A stretch of DNA of 64,000 bases from Bacteroidia bacterium (lineage in GTDB: Bacteria > Bacteroidota > Bacteroidia > UKL13-3). Below the pieces are notes generated by a model. The model saw only the letters and a program-made list of their open reading frames with translations, did no database searches and was not told the origin of the DNA. The stretch is taken from the NCBI GenBank assembly GCA_021740845.1, contig JAIOYZ010000001.1, forward strand, positions 83,246 through 147,245, in the 5' to 3' direction. The translations under genes and the position numbers were made by a program. Position 1 is the stretch's first letter; each line of letters opens with the position of its first letter. Shown here piece by piece: positions 16,359 through 25,182 of the stretch.

Positions 16359-17851
16359 TATTTTTGGTTTATAAATTCTACAAAAAAGGTACTTCCTATT
16401 CCAGGTTGGCTTTCTGCCCATATCCGCCCACCCATTGCATCCACTTGGGTTTTGATCATAAACAAACCAAAACCTTTTGCATCGGGATGTTTGTGAAAGA
16501 CTTTTCTAATCTTAAAAATTTGGTCCTTATGCATCACCAAATCTATCCCAAGTCCGTTATCAGAAACCGATAATAGAATAGAAGAAGGGGATTGGTACTG
16601 AGTTTTTATTTTAATTATTGGAGTGCGGTTTGGAGATTTATATTTAAGTGCATTGCTAATTAAATTAGTCAATATACTTTCAATGTATTTTTGAGGAAAA
16701 AACAGATTGGAGGCTTCATTAATATCATGTTGAATACTGGCTTGGTATTCCTTTATTTGTGTTTCAAAACCAATCAAAATTTTCTCTAAACATTCTTTTA
16801 ATCCTATTTGATCCGATTTTATTTCAGTGTCTTGTTTCACCTGAATGGATTCTACCAATTCGTTAAAAACCTCCATTAGATGGTTTACAACGGGTTTTAT
16901 TTTAGACAGTACTTTTTGGGTTTCATCCTCATCTTGGCTAGTTTCAAGAAAATCAACCAACATGGAAATATTAATTAATGGTGCCCTTAAATTATGCGAA
17001 ACAATATTGCAGAAATCTACCAATTGCGTGTTCTTTATTTCCAAAATACGAGCATATTCAATTGCCTTAACATTATTAGCCTTAATTTGCTCCACACTTA
17101 ATTTGCTTTGCGTAATATCCGAGCGAATGGCAACATATTGATAGGGTTTGCCTACTTGGTTTAAAAAGGGAACAATAGTGGTATCTACCCAATAGGTGGA
17201 ACCATCTTTTGCCTTATTTTTTAGTTCGCCCTTCCATACTTTTCCATTGGCTATGGTAGTCCAAAGGTCCTTGATAAACTCCTTGGAATGATAACCTGAA
17301 TTAATTATTCGGTGGTCTTGGCCAATTAATTCTTCGGCAGAATACTTTGAAATTTTGCAAAAGTTTTCATTCACATGTTTTATAATTCCTTTTTGGTCGG
17401 TTATGGCTACAATAGCCGATTCATCTAGTGCATATTTGTAATCAGAAACTTCTTTTAGTGAAGTCTTAAGTTCTTCTTCTCCCTTTTTCCTATTGGTTAT
17501 ATCATATCTAATGGCCACATATTGGTAAGGTTTTCCAATGGCATCTAAAAACGGAACGATGGTAGTATCTACCCAGTAAATGGTTCCATCTTTTGCCTTG
17601 TTTTTTAGTTCGCCCTTCCATACTTTCCCATTGGCTATAGTTGTCCAAAGGTCTTTGATAAACTCCTTTGAATGATACGCCGAATTAATGATTCTATGGT
17701 CCTGGCCAATTAATTCTTCTATCGAATATTTGGAAATTTTGCAAAAGTTTTCATTTACATGTTTTATAATTCCCTTTTGGTCGGTAATGGCAATAATAGA
17801 TGATTCATCGAGTGCATATTTATAATCGGTTATTTTCTCCATAACAATCAC
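16358..17851 (-). CDS. PAS-PAS sensor histidine kinase
   Basis: 497 residues, soluble, without membrane segments. Two PAS domains (about 9-135 and 137-262) are nearly identical copies offset by 128 residues. Then comes a HisKA helix with phospho-acceptor His in IVSHNLRAPL (about 288-297) and an HATPase with N-box NLISNALKYKS, G1 VSDNGLGID and G2 KGFGLFM. The two PAS domains share long DNA stretches, so the duplication is recent. The kinase is translationally coupled to a single-domain response regulator. Signal unknown; cytoplasmic PAS domains often sense redox state, light or small ligands. Confidence 0.9.
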   Translation of the reverse strand: MIVMEKITDYKYALDESSIIAITDQKGIIKHVNENFCKISKYSIEELIGQDHRIINSAYHSKEFIKDLWTTIANGKVWKGELKNKAKDGTIYWVDTTIVPFLDAIGKPYQYVAIRYDITNRKKGEEELKTSLKEVSDYKYALDESAIVAITDQKGIIKHVNENFCKISKYSAEELIGQDHRIINSGYHSKEFIKDLWTTIANGKVWKGELKNKAKDGSTYWVDTTIVPFLNQVGKPYQYVAIRSDITQSKLSVEQIKANNVKAIEYARILEIKNTQLVDFCNIVSHNLRAPLINISMLVDFLETSQDEDETQKVLSKIKPVVNHLMEVFNELVESIQVKQDTEIKSDQIGLKECLEKILIGFETQIKEYQASIQHDINEASNLFFPQKYIESILTNLISNALKYKSPNRTPIIKIKTQYQSPSSILLSVSDNGLGIDLVMHKDQIFKIRKVFHKHPDAKGFGLFMIKTQVDAMGGRIWAESQPGIGSTFFVEFINQK

Positions 17852-18590
17852 TTTTGGGTTAGTTAGGAAGCTTAAGAAAAAACAAAATTTCGAAAAGGGG
17901 TAAATGCCATTAGACTTGGCTTAAGGCTACAAGTTGGACTTGGTTTTAGAGCTTTAAATAGATGCAAAATTGCCTAGCCAAGTATGTTTTAAACTTAATC
18001 CAAGGGCAGACTAAACGTATTCTTTGAAATGATTCAAAGACAATTGGAGAGAGAGTTTTCTTTTATTTCTTAAAAATGGGTAGGCAAGCATTTATTACTT
18101 GTATAAATTCCAAGTACAATTTCATTTCCTACCTTAACTCAAAGTTATTAAAATAAATTACTCTAGGTCTATTTCCATTTGTAAAATTTTCTGTTACACC
18201 CTTCTTCATAAATCTAATTTTGGTTCAAACAGGTATGTATTTAAATTCGGTTTGAACCAAAGGAAATTAATAAATATTCATTCTTAATTTCCATCTCAAA
18301 CTTTTCTAATAATTCTAAATGCTATACTTAGTGTTTTAGTACAATGATGTTTTTCTTGGTTCAAAACATACCGAATTATATTACCTCGTTGTGAACGGGA
18401 ATATGAAATGGCACCATAACCTTCTTGCCATTGAAATTTACCTTCTAGGAATTAATTTTCATTAATCCATTTTGATGAAGATGATATCAATATTCTCCTC
18501 AAATTAGAAATTCGGACGATAAAAAAATTTGCTTATGAATAAAAAAAGTAAGCCCAATTATAGGCCATGATTTTCTTTCTTGATAACAAT
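17852..18590. other. Gene-free 739-bp gap with degenerate paired dyad
   Basis: At 18217-18262 a degenerate dyad (TTTTGGTTCAAACAGG) is followed by a perfect one (core 18249-18258) at the same spacing as in the paired elements, but with a diverged inner part. A further half-site lies near 18357. No coding frame, RNA gene or terminator with a GC stem is seen. Confidence 0.6.
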
Positions 18591-19706
18591 TTATTCAGGA
18601 GTAATTTTTGATTTTTTGATGCAAAAAACTGCTCTTCTAGTGGGTTCCGAAATTCCTAAACCTTCTTGCTTATAATTGCCTTCCGAAAAAGCAAATTCGG
18701 TTAGTAGCCAAAGTTCATTTTTTACAGATAAATAGGCATCTTCTAAACCAGGAGGATATTTTCTAGAATGGGAATTGGTCGGTTTTAGGATATTAGGTTT
18801 TTTAGGAGTATTGGCATTGATATCAATGTACATTTTATAAAAATTGCTTCTGTTGTCGGCACCAAAGCTTGTAGATAACCAAAGGATTGTTTTCCCGTTT
18901 GTTGCTTTGGATGCTACCATTCCTTGAATTTTCTTGTAATCATCGGGCAGCCTATAAACGGATATTTTATTGGTAGTAGAATTAAATTTTGAGGCTTCTT
19001 GCTGATTTTTTGGAGCCTTATACCAGGCCATTAAATTAGGGTCTTTGTCGGAAGGTTTTTCAGCGAATGTGCCTATTAAAATTGACCCTCGGTCTTTATC
19101 AAATGAAATAAATGAAGGTTTAATTGGTGCATTGTAGTTATACTCCTCCATAAGTATGTAGGTATAATCATAAATAGCCTCAGCTTCTGGTAATTTGATT
19201 ATTTTATTATAATCATAAACACGGATTAGGTTATTACCTGGTCTTGAATCGGCAACATGTAATTTGCCATTAACTACAGAAATTCCTCCTGCATGCATAT
19301 CTGGATAGGTCTTCTTGTTTTTATCTATAAGGAGAAGGTGTCTATAGTTTAGTGAAGATAAATCTACAACAGAAATCCTAGCACCTCTTGAATCATATTT
19401 AGATTCTTCTTTTCTTCCATACCAACTAACAAAAATATACTCCTTACCACCTTCATTTAAACCTGTAATCCCTTGTGGACGCCATTTTTTTGTTTTGGAG
19501 TCGTCAGAATCCCAAAGAAAGCCTCTTTCTGCATTTGGAAATTCTTCCATTTTATTGCCTTTCAAACTAACGGCTTTCCTATTCAAATCAAGGCTTACCA
19601 ATTTAATTTTATTCGCTTGATTTTCTTTGAAAATATTCATTGAAGTAAGGCACAAAACGCATCCTAATAGGATTAAAAATGTGGTCGAAAATTTTCTTGT
19701 TAGCAT
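18591..19706 (-). CDS. Secreted protein, possible beta-propeller, unknown function
   Basis: About 371 residues from the start at 19706 (MLTRKFSTTFLILLGCVLCL), chosen because it begins a signal-like hydrophobic segment. The mature part has repeated strand blocks such as GKEYIFVSWYGRK, GISVVNGKLHVADSRPGNN and DRGSILIGTFAEKP, which suggest a propeller fold. No enzyme motif is recognised. It stands alone. Function unknown. Confidence 0.7.
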   Translation of the reverse strand: MLTRKFSTTFLILLGCVLCLTSMNIFKENQANKIKLVSLDLNRKAVSLKGNKMEEFPNAERGFLWDSDDSKTKKWRPQGITGLNEGGKEYIFVSWYGRKEESKYDSRGARISVVDLSSLNYRHLLLIDKNKKTYPDMHAGGISVVNGKLHVADSRPGNNLIRVYDYNKIIKLPEAEAIYDYTYILMEEYNYNAPIKPSFISFDKDRGSILIGTFAEKPSDKDPNLMAWYKAPKNQQEASKFNSTTNKISVYRLPDDYKKIQGMVASKATNGKTILWLSTSFGADNRSNFYKMYIDINANTPKKPNILKPTNSHSRKYPPGLEDAYLSVKNELWLLTEFAFSEGNYKQEGLGISEPTRRAVFCIKKSKITPE

Positions 19707-19966
19707 GAAATAAAGTTTAATTGTAAGGATAAATTCGTATTGATTTAGATGCAATTAAAGTAAAATAACCAAATAGAAATGTAAAATTAATAGGATTGGT
19801 TCTCCAATGTCTAATTTAAAAAATAAATAGGGCAAGATAGAATAGGTTCCTAGTGGGTTTTGGGTTGGTTTGAACCAAACAAATTATATGGTCTTTGTTT
19901 TTTATTGGGTTGCCAAAGTAAATGAGTTCCAAAATTATTTGAATGTATGTTGGATGGTAATTGCAA

Positions 19967-20566
19967 TTATTTTTTCAAGGTTTCATCCAACCAAACTTCT
20001 TCATAATTGTCCTTGCCTAATAAAAATCTAAAGCCGGTATCCAGACCAAAATAGTTAATTATCTCGGGTCTAATTTGTAATAAATGTTCAGCCAAAATTG
20101 CTTGAAAGAAATCTTTGTTTTTGGAATAATCACCAGCCCAAATATACCAACCAGAAGTGCCATCCTCTGTTTTAAGCCTTATACCATTCAATGGATTTTG
20201 ATTTAAATTTAGCGAGACCCAAACGTTTAATTTTTTATTTATTGGGTTCCATTTAGAATTAAACTTTGAGCAAATTTCTTTCTGTTTTTCAATATGAGAA
20301 TTCCAAAAATTATATTCAATTAGCTTATCAATATTATTTTCAAGTCTTTCTTTCCAAAGTTGTATATTAACCTTATTTATTGGAAAATTAGCCTCTTCAT
20401 TATCCCATTCAACAATAGTATTTGTCATTACTTCATCTTCATCATTACATTCTAATTGATCAGAAAAAATTAGTGTAGAAGCAAACTTTGCAATTTCATT
20501 TTTGTCAATTTCATCTATAAGAAATTTATTACATAGTTGAATTAAATCTTTTCTTTGAATTTCCAT
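19967..20566 (-). CDS. Hypothetical protein, possibly immunity-type
   Basis: 199 residues, soluble and acidic. Residues 1-90 look helical (LIQLCNKFLIDEIDKNEIAKF). Residues 130-199 hold a distinct block, GWYIWAGDYSKNKDFF, then YFGLDTGFRFLLG and EEVWLD. This is reminiscent of polymorphic-toxin immunity proteins of the SMI1/Imm33-like type. The comparison is from memory of the pattern and is not firm. No toxin gene is adjacent. A dyad lies 90 bp beyond the stop (core 19867-19876). Confidence 0.6.
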   Translation of the reverse strand: MEIQRKDLIQLCNKFLIDEIDKNEIAKFASTLIFSDQLECNDEDEVMTNTIVEWDNEEANFPINKVNIQLWKERLENNIDKLIEYNFWNSHIEKQKEICSKFNSKWNPINKKLNVWVSLNLNQNPLNGIRLKTEDGTSGWYIWAGDYSKNKDFFQAILAEHLLQIRPEIINYFGLDTGFRFLLGKDNYEEVWLDETLKK

Positions 20567-20762
20567 TTTCTATTTGTTTTAAAACAACCATAACTGTCTA
20601 ATTATTTTCCTTCAAATCCTTACTGCAAGCTAACTATTCCATTCAAATATGCTAAGAGTATTTTGGCTTTTTTGCTTCAATCAATTCTAAATATAATTTG
20701 GTTCGAACCAAAAATAGTAGAGGTGTGGTTTGGGTTTGGGTGCTGGGGTGAACGGTTTGCGT

Positions 20763-20866
20763 ATATGACTTGTGGCGGTTTTCGAAGCACTTTCCTGTCG
20801 GTTTGCAACAAATTTACTTAAAAGCACAAAGCTTGAATTTACCACTTTCCCCGCCATAAGTTATAT
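20763..20866. other. Imperfect 104-bp hairpin, attC-like
   Basis: Arms ATATGACTTGTGGCGG (20763-20778) and CCGCCATAAGTTATAT (20851-20866) pair at 14 of 16 positions across a 72-nt loop with little structure of its own. It lies directly after the stop of the 20873-21661 gene, whose stop codon sits in GTTATGGGC. Size, position and mismatched arms recall integron attC sites, but the canonical 7-bp core sites are not clear. A dyad lies at 20700-20709. These fill the 306-bp gap 20567-20872. Confidence 0.4.
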
Positions 20867-20872
20867 ATGTTG

Positions 20873-21661
20873 TTATGGGCAGGGTTTTTCTTGTAATTTT
20901 CCATAAATCGTCCCGTCAATGTCGAACTGACTTTGTCCATATTCGAGTCTTATTATTTTTCCGCAATTCACTTGAATTACAAAAGCAAAGTTTTCCATTG
21001 AAGCTGACATATTTCCTGAACCATTCTCAATGTGGTCTAAATATCCTGGCAAAGCTTTTTTTAATGGCTCAATTTCGTCTCCGACTTTGAATTTTGGTAT
21101 TGTCCTAGCCACAATTTTCTGTCGTATTTCGTCAGTCATAAAACGGTAAACTAAGTTTGGTGCAACAAGCGGTAAAAACCACAAGAAAAATCCTAGAATT
21201 ATTGCTGGAGATAGAAAGAAAATTGTCTTTGTTATTGGTCTTTGGTTTAGTAAGTCGATTATCTTTTCTTGCTTTATTAAAAGCGAGTAGGCAAGTCCAA
21301 AGAAAAGTCCGACAAGAATTGCTTGGGGCAAAAACATTGTTACTAATTCAATACTTCTGAAAATTCCACCTGCAATTATTGAATATGTCAATGCTCCATA
21401 AACTGTCGATACTGGTATAAATAGTTTTGGTTTGAATAATTTTTTTGAATGGTCAAGTCGACTTATTGGCCAAATAATGAAAACGGCCCAAGCAATTGTT
21501 ATGAAAAGGCCCGACCAAAAAATAATTACTCCGCTGTCGTCTGCTTTTCCGTCTTCCGAAACAAGGTAAATTGAATTGAGAATGTTCATCAACGTCCAAG
21601 CAATGGTCATTGAGAAAAATCCAATTGTTTGTTTAACGCTATTTATTTTCTGTGTCGTCAT
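20873..21661 (-). CDS. Multi-pass membrane protein, unknown function
   Basis: 262 residues with about five hydrophobic segments: 10-33, 42-66, 78-102, 108-128 and 142-168. A soluble C-terminal part of about 90 residues follows (KFKVGDEIEPLKKALPGYLDHIENGSG...). No family is recognised. The base composition is slightly less AT-rich than its neighbours, with more CG dinucleotides. The gene starts 8 bp after GTTGGCGGC and ends in GCCCATAAC, followed by an imperfect hairpin, so it looks like a single-gene cassette. Confidence 0.7.
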   Translation of the reverse strand: MTTQKINSVKQTIGFFSMTIAWTLMNILNSIYLVSEDGKADDSGVIIFWSGLFITIAWAVFIIWPISRLDHSKKLFKPKLFIPVSTVYGALTYSIIAGGIFRSIELVTMFLPQAILVGLFFGLAYSLLIKQEKIIDLLNQRPITKTIFFLSPAIILGFFLWFLPLVAPNLVYRFMTDEIRQKIVARTIPKFKVGDEIEPLKKALPGYLDHIENGSGNMSASMENFAFVIQVNCGKIIRLEYGQSQFDIDGTIYGKLQEKPCP

Positions 21662-21969
21662 TTTTTACCTTGCCGCCAACTAATTCATAAAAGAAACAAC
21701 CTTCCACAAGCGGCCCAAATAAGCTTGCTATAAGCATTGTACTTTTAAATCCGCAACCAATTTATAAATTAAATTTGGCTTTTTTTTTATTTGGTTCGAA
21801 CCAAAAATAGATGAAAGAGATAGGGATTTGTTTTTTTTATGTTGAAGAATGGTTTGGAAAAGTTTGGCAGGAGCTAATTGAATGGTGAAAGTCTCCATCC
21901 TAAATAATATTGAATACGAAGTAGGTTGTTTTTTTAATAATAATTGCGGTAATCGAGTTAAGCTAACTA
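21662..21969. other. Gene-free 308-bp gap
   Basis: Holds GCCGCCAAC close to the start of the preceding membrane-protein gene, ACAAGCGGCC (also present at 6703-6712 next to the 16-mer block), and a perfect dyad TTTGGTTCGAACCAAA at 21790-21805. No coding frame seen. Confidence 0.55.
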
Positions 21970-22383
21970 TTAACGTTTTTGACTTCCATAAATGGTTGTA
22001 CTACCATCAGAATCTTGCTTAAATTTTGTTTTGCAATAGTCATAACGATTAGCTATTTCTATTATACAAGAGTCGCTATCAATTAAAAATTTTTTATCTT
22101 TAAACTTCAGAAAATTGGGTTTGTCAATCGGATTAATTGAATCCCCTGAATAGGAGTTTAAGGTTAAGGTGTCATGATTTATTTTATATGTTCCATAAGA
22201 GTTTGTTAAGCCAAAATGTCCTTCCGATTTGAAAGTATAAGTCTTCTCAGTTTTGAAATGGTATTCCCATTTAGTATCTGCCCAAGAACCATAATAATCG
22301 CCATCAATGGTGTCAATATCTAAGGTTGCTTTAAAGGGAATCACTAAGGAAGTGAAAAAAAGCACTATTGAAATTTGGTTCAT
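21970..22383 (-). CDS. Small secreted protein, lipocalin-like strand pattern
   Basis: About 137 residues from the start at 22383 (MNQISIVLFFTSLVIPFKA), chosen as the signal-peptide start; the frame extends 21 codons upstream. The mature part has alternating strands (WEYHFKTEKTYTFKSEGHFG...YGTYKINHDTLTLNSYSG), as in the small calycin-type proteins common in Bacteroidota. Three cysteines are present. No catalytic motif. Function unknown. Confidence 0.65.
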   Translation of the reverse strand: MNQISIVLFFTSLVIPFKATLDIDTIDGDYYGSWADTKWEYHFKTEKTYTFKSEGHFGLTNSYGTYKINHDTLTLNSYSGDSINPIDKPNFLKFKDKKFLIDSDSCIIEIANRYDYCKTKFKQDSDGSTTIYGSQKR

Positions 22384-22685
22384 AATAGAATTGCACATTT
22401 CGAGTTTCAATAAAAAAATAAATACAGTGCAAGCTAACAATTTCAATCAGTATTTGCTCATGAAAAATCAATGCATTTCTGGATACAAAAATGTTTTAAA
22501 ACATTTTGGTTCGAATCCAATGTCGGATTGGAAATCCGAATAAGCAAGAGTAACCAGTTTATAAATGATTTGTTGCGGTCTTTAAGGATTTGCAATTCCG
22601 CAAGAAGCGAACTTAACTAAGAATTGAATATCCTAAATTTAGGAATTTTTTCAACTTAAGCTATATACATTCTGGTGTTGGTGTT

Positions 22686-23015
22686 TTATTTTTTATACTT
22701 TATTGCTATTCCTGATGCTATTGGATACCAAGCCTGAAAGTCATACTTAATCTCAATAATTGCGTCTGCTTTTATTTCAAGGCCTTTCTTTTTAAGTCCT
22801 TCAAGAAGTTTTTGTGGAGTGTGAAATAATCCGCCGTCAACTTGAATATAACAAATTTCGGTATAATCACGCAATGGTAATTTAGTCGAGTATAGTTCTA
22901 TTTCTTCTTTATCGGTTGTGGTTAAAGTTGCAATTCTTGTTGTTGTGCAACTACTTATAATTAGTAGAATTGTGAGCAGCCCCAAAGTAATTTTTCCCAT
23001 TGCTTTATTTATCAT
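22686..23015 (-). CDS. Small lipoprotein, unknown function
   Basis: 109 residues with signal and lipobox LIISSC near residue 18-23. The mature domain (DYTEICYIQVDGGLFHTP...KADAIIEIKYDFQAWYP) resembles the small YbjQ-like or DUF4156-like folds that end in ADAIIxxxY, but I cannot assign the family. The start may be the second methionine (23000). A short hairpin TTGCGG/CCGCAA lies about 100 bp downstream of the stop. No operon partner. Confidence 0.65.
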   Translation of the reverse strand: MINKAMGKITLGLLTILLIISSCTTTRIATLTTTDKEEIELYSTKLPLRDYTEICYIQVDGGLFHTPQKLLEGLKKKGLEIKADAIIEIKYDFQAWYPIASGIAIKYKK

Positions 23016-23072
23016 AAAAATGAATTTTCAACAATAACGCTATTCCTTGATTTATGGTATCCTTTACTTCCA

Positions 23073-24677
23073 CTAATTGGTCCATATCATAACTCCAATT
23101 TTGTCCTTGTCTTTTGGTTGTAGAAATTGCCCATAATTTATATGACCAGAGTACTCGTTAGAGACAATTATTTGCTTGTCGATTAAGAGAATGAAACGTA
23201 ACTGTGTTTTATAATTTCCTTTGAAAATTGGAGTAGGGAAAATTTGAAATTCGTTGGAACCAAGTGGTAAAGTGAAATAACTATTTCCGCAAAAGCTATA
23301 TATAAAATTTTCGATATCTTGCCATTCACCATTCCTATTTTTTGCCTGTTGAATAATTTCAATTATACCATCTTGCACCGGAACTTGAATGGTGTTTTTT
23401 GTTCCATTGATAAAATAAAGTTTGAATGCGAAATATTTATCTGCAAAAACTGTCAAATCAGTGGTGTCAATTTTGAGAGTGATTGAATTTACATCAGGGG
23501 AATTTCGTTTTCTTGGATAATTGTCTGGGCCAGCATATTTATGAGCTGTTAGGGGTTGGTTGATTTCTAAAGTATCAAGGTCCCACTTAGATAAATCAAT
23601 TTTTGTGTATTCAAAGCCAAATTGCTCTTTCCAAACAAAATCACCTTTATAGTTTATGTAACCCCATTGATGGTTTTGTTTTACTCTGCAAAGTCCATTG
23701 GAGAAACCTCCATATTCTATTCTTTCAAATTGTGGTTTGATTGCTATTTTCCCTTCTTTGTTCATAAAGCCCCAGCCTTCATTAACTTCATAAGCGGCAA
23801 GTCCTTCCTTAAATTCCTCTATTACGGGTAGATTTAAAAGGGGAGTTACTAACTTCCCTGTGGTGTCAATAAAGCCTTTCTCATAATTAGGAAATGGAAA
23901 AGTTATTTGGGCAAGGCCGTCAGAAAAACTAGAAAAATCCATATCGGCATTTTGAGGTGATACTTTGGTTTTCCCAGTTTTGTCAATGTAAAATGTCTGG
24001 TTGTTTACATGGATTTTTGCTAGACCTTCCGAAAATTTACCATGGCCCATCGATGGAAATTCCGCTATAATATTTCCAGAGGTGTCATAGTATCTTGTAG
24101 TGTCGCCCCGCCAAAAACTTGAAAGACCTTCTTGAACCATTTCACCTTTTCCTCCCCAAACCTGAACAATTCCGTCATGAAATGAAGAGCCACCGCCATA
24201 TGGATAATGGGTATTGAAAACTATTTTGCCTTTTGAGTCTATAACACAGACTTCGCCATTTATTTTTACAGTTGCCCTACCATAAGCAAATCGACTTATA
24301 TTATTATGAGGAGTAAAAAATGCTATTGTGCCGTCTGTTTTAATAAATGCATATTGAAAAGATTTGTTTTTTTTAATGGTAACCATGCATAGCCCATCAG
24401 AGAATTCATTTACTTCAAAGTACTTTGGTTCAATAACAATTTTTCCTGTGGTATCAATAAAACCCCAAACGGTGTCCAAAAGAATTGGAGCAAGGCCTTC
24501 AGAAAATTGGCCTGCCTTTTCGAATTGACATTTTATTGCTATTTCACCATTTGAATTTATGTATCCCCACTTGCCAAATTCTTTAATAGGGAAAAGTCCA
24601 TTTGGTTTATTGCGAATAGTTGTTTCACTACAAGCAAAAATCAAAAGAAAAATGGTATAGCTAAGTAGTTTTTTCAT
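23073..24677 (-). CDS. WG-repeat lipoprotein
   Basis: About 534 residues from the start at 24677 (MKKLLSYTIFLLIFAC), which gives a lipobox at IFAC; the frame extends 18 codons upstream. About nine WG repeats follow, with the pattern (K/G)WG(Y/F)I(N/D)xxGxIxIxPxFxxxxxFSxGLAxV. Examples are FGKWGYINSNGEIAIK, VWGFIDTTGKIVIEPKYF and GWGFMNKEGKIAIKPQF. The last 170 residues form a separate beta-rich domain. Surface or periplasmic; ligand unknown. Confidence 0.88.
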   Translation of the reverse strand: MKKLLSYTIFLLIFACSETTIRNKPNGLFPIKEFGKWGYINSNGEIAIKCQFEKAGQFSEGLAPILLDTVWGFIDTTGKIVIEPKYFEVNEFSDGLCMVTIKKNKSFQYAFIKTDGTIAFFTPHNNISRFAYGRATVKINGEVCVIDSKGKIVFNTHYPYGGGSSFHDGIVQVWGGKGEMVQEGLSSFWRGDTTRYYDTSGNIIAEFPSMGHGKFSEGLAKIHVNNQTFYIDKTGKTKVSPQNADMDFSSFSDGLAQITFPFPNYEKGFIDTTGKLVTPLLNLPVIEEFKEGLAAYEVNEGWGFMNKEGKIAIKPQFERIEYGGFSNGLCRVKQNHQWGYINYKGDFVWKEQFGFEYTKIDLSKWDLDTLEINQPLTAHKYAGPDNYPRKRNSPDVNSITLKIDTTDLTVFADKYFAFKLYFINGTKNTIQVPVQDGIIEIIQQAKNRNGEWQDIENFIYSFCGNSYFTLPLGSNEFQIFPTPIFKGNYKTQLRFILLIDKQIIVSNEYSGHINYGQFLQPKDKDKIGVMIWTN

Positions 24678-25182
24678 TTTTTTTGTAGGCTTGTTTTTAA
24701 ATAAATCATTTGTTTTATAGTTTTTATTCAATTGTTAAAGCCATTTAATTTTTGCTCAAACTGTTTCTGGATATTGCCGCCTCCAAAATTTCTCCAATTT
24801 ACAAATACCAATTTTATAAACATATCAATCACCCAAGCAACAGAACTCTACTTAAAAAACATTAATTATTAATTCCAAAAAGCTTTCAAATGGAATTCCA
24901 AAGTCAAAGGGGTTGATAAACGAATATACTGATTTACGGTGCATTTTGCATACTCATTTTGCTTGAGAAATGCTTGGACTTGAGTTAAATAAAATAGCTC
25001 TTTTGGTTCAAACCGAAATGCCTTTAGTTTTGGTTTGAACCAAAGAAAATATATAGAACAGGAGCTGAAATTAGCTGGAAAGAGGAGTGCGGTAGGCAAT
25101 TAGAGAAGGTTCTCAAGCAAGGGTAAAAAAGGGGACGAGAACTTAAAATGAAATTTTCTCGGGTTGCTTTAAGGCCGATAGC
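24678..25182. other. Gene-free 505-bp gap with paired dyads
   Basis: Dyads with cores 25005-25014 and 25032-25041 have the same 27-bp offset as the other pairs, but the inner sequence differs (GAAATGCCTTTAGTTTT in place of ATATTGCTTTTAATATT). The pair lies about 140 bp beyond the beta-lactamase-type gene stop. The 76-codon frame through it is not called. Confidence 0.65.

Noticed and set aside
5972..21802. GGTTCGAACC copies as T-loops of tRNA genes
   Set aside because: The sequence resembles a T-arm, but no acceptor, D or anticodon stems are found around any copy.
24869..25099. 76-codon minus-strand frame
   Set aside because: It runs through a paired dyad element and has no protein-like features.
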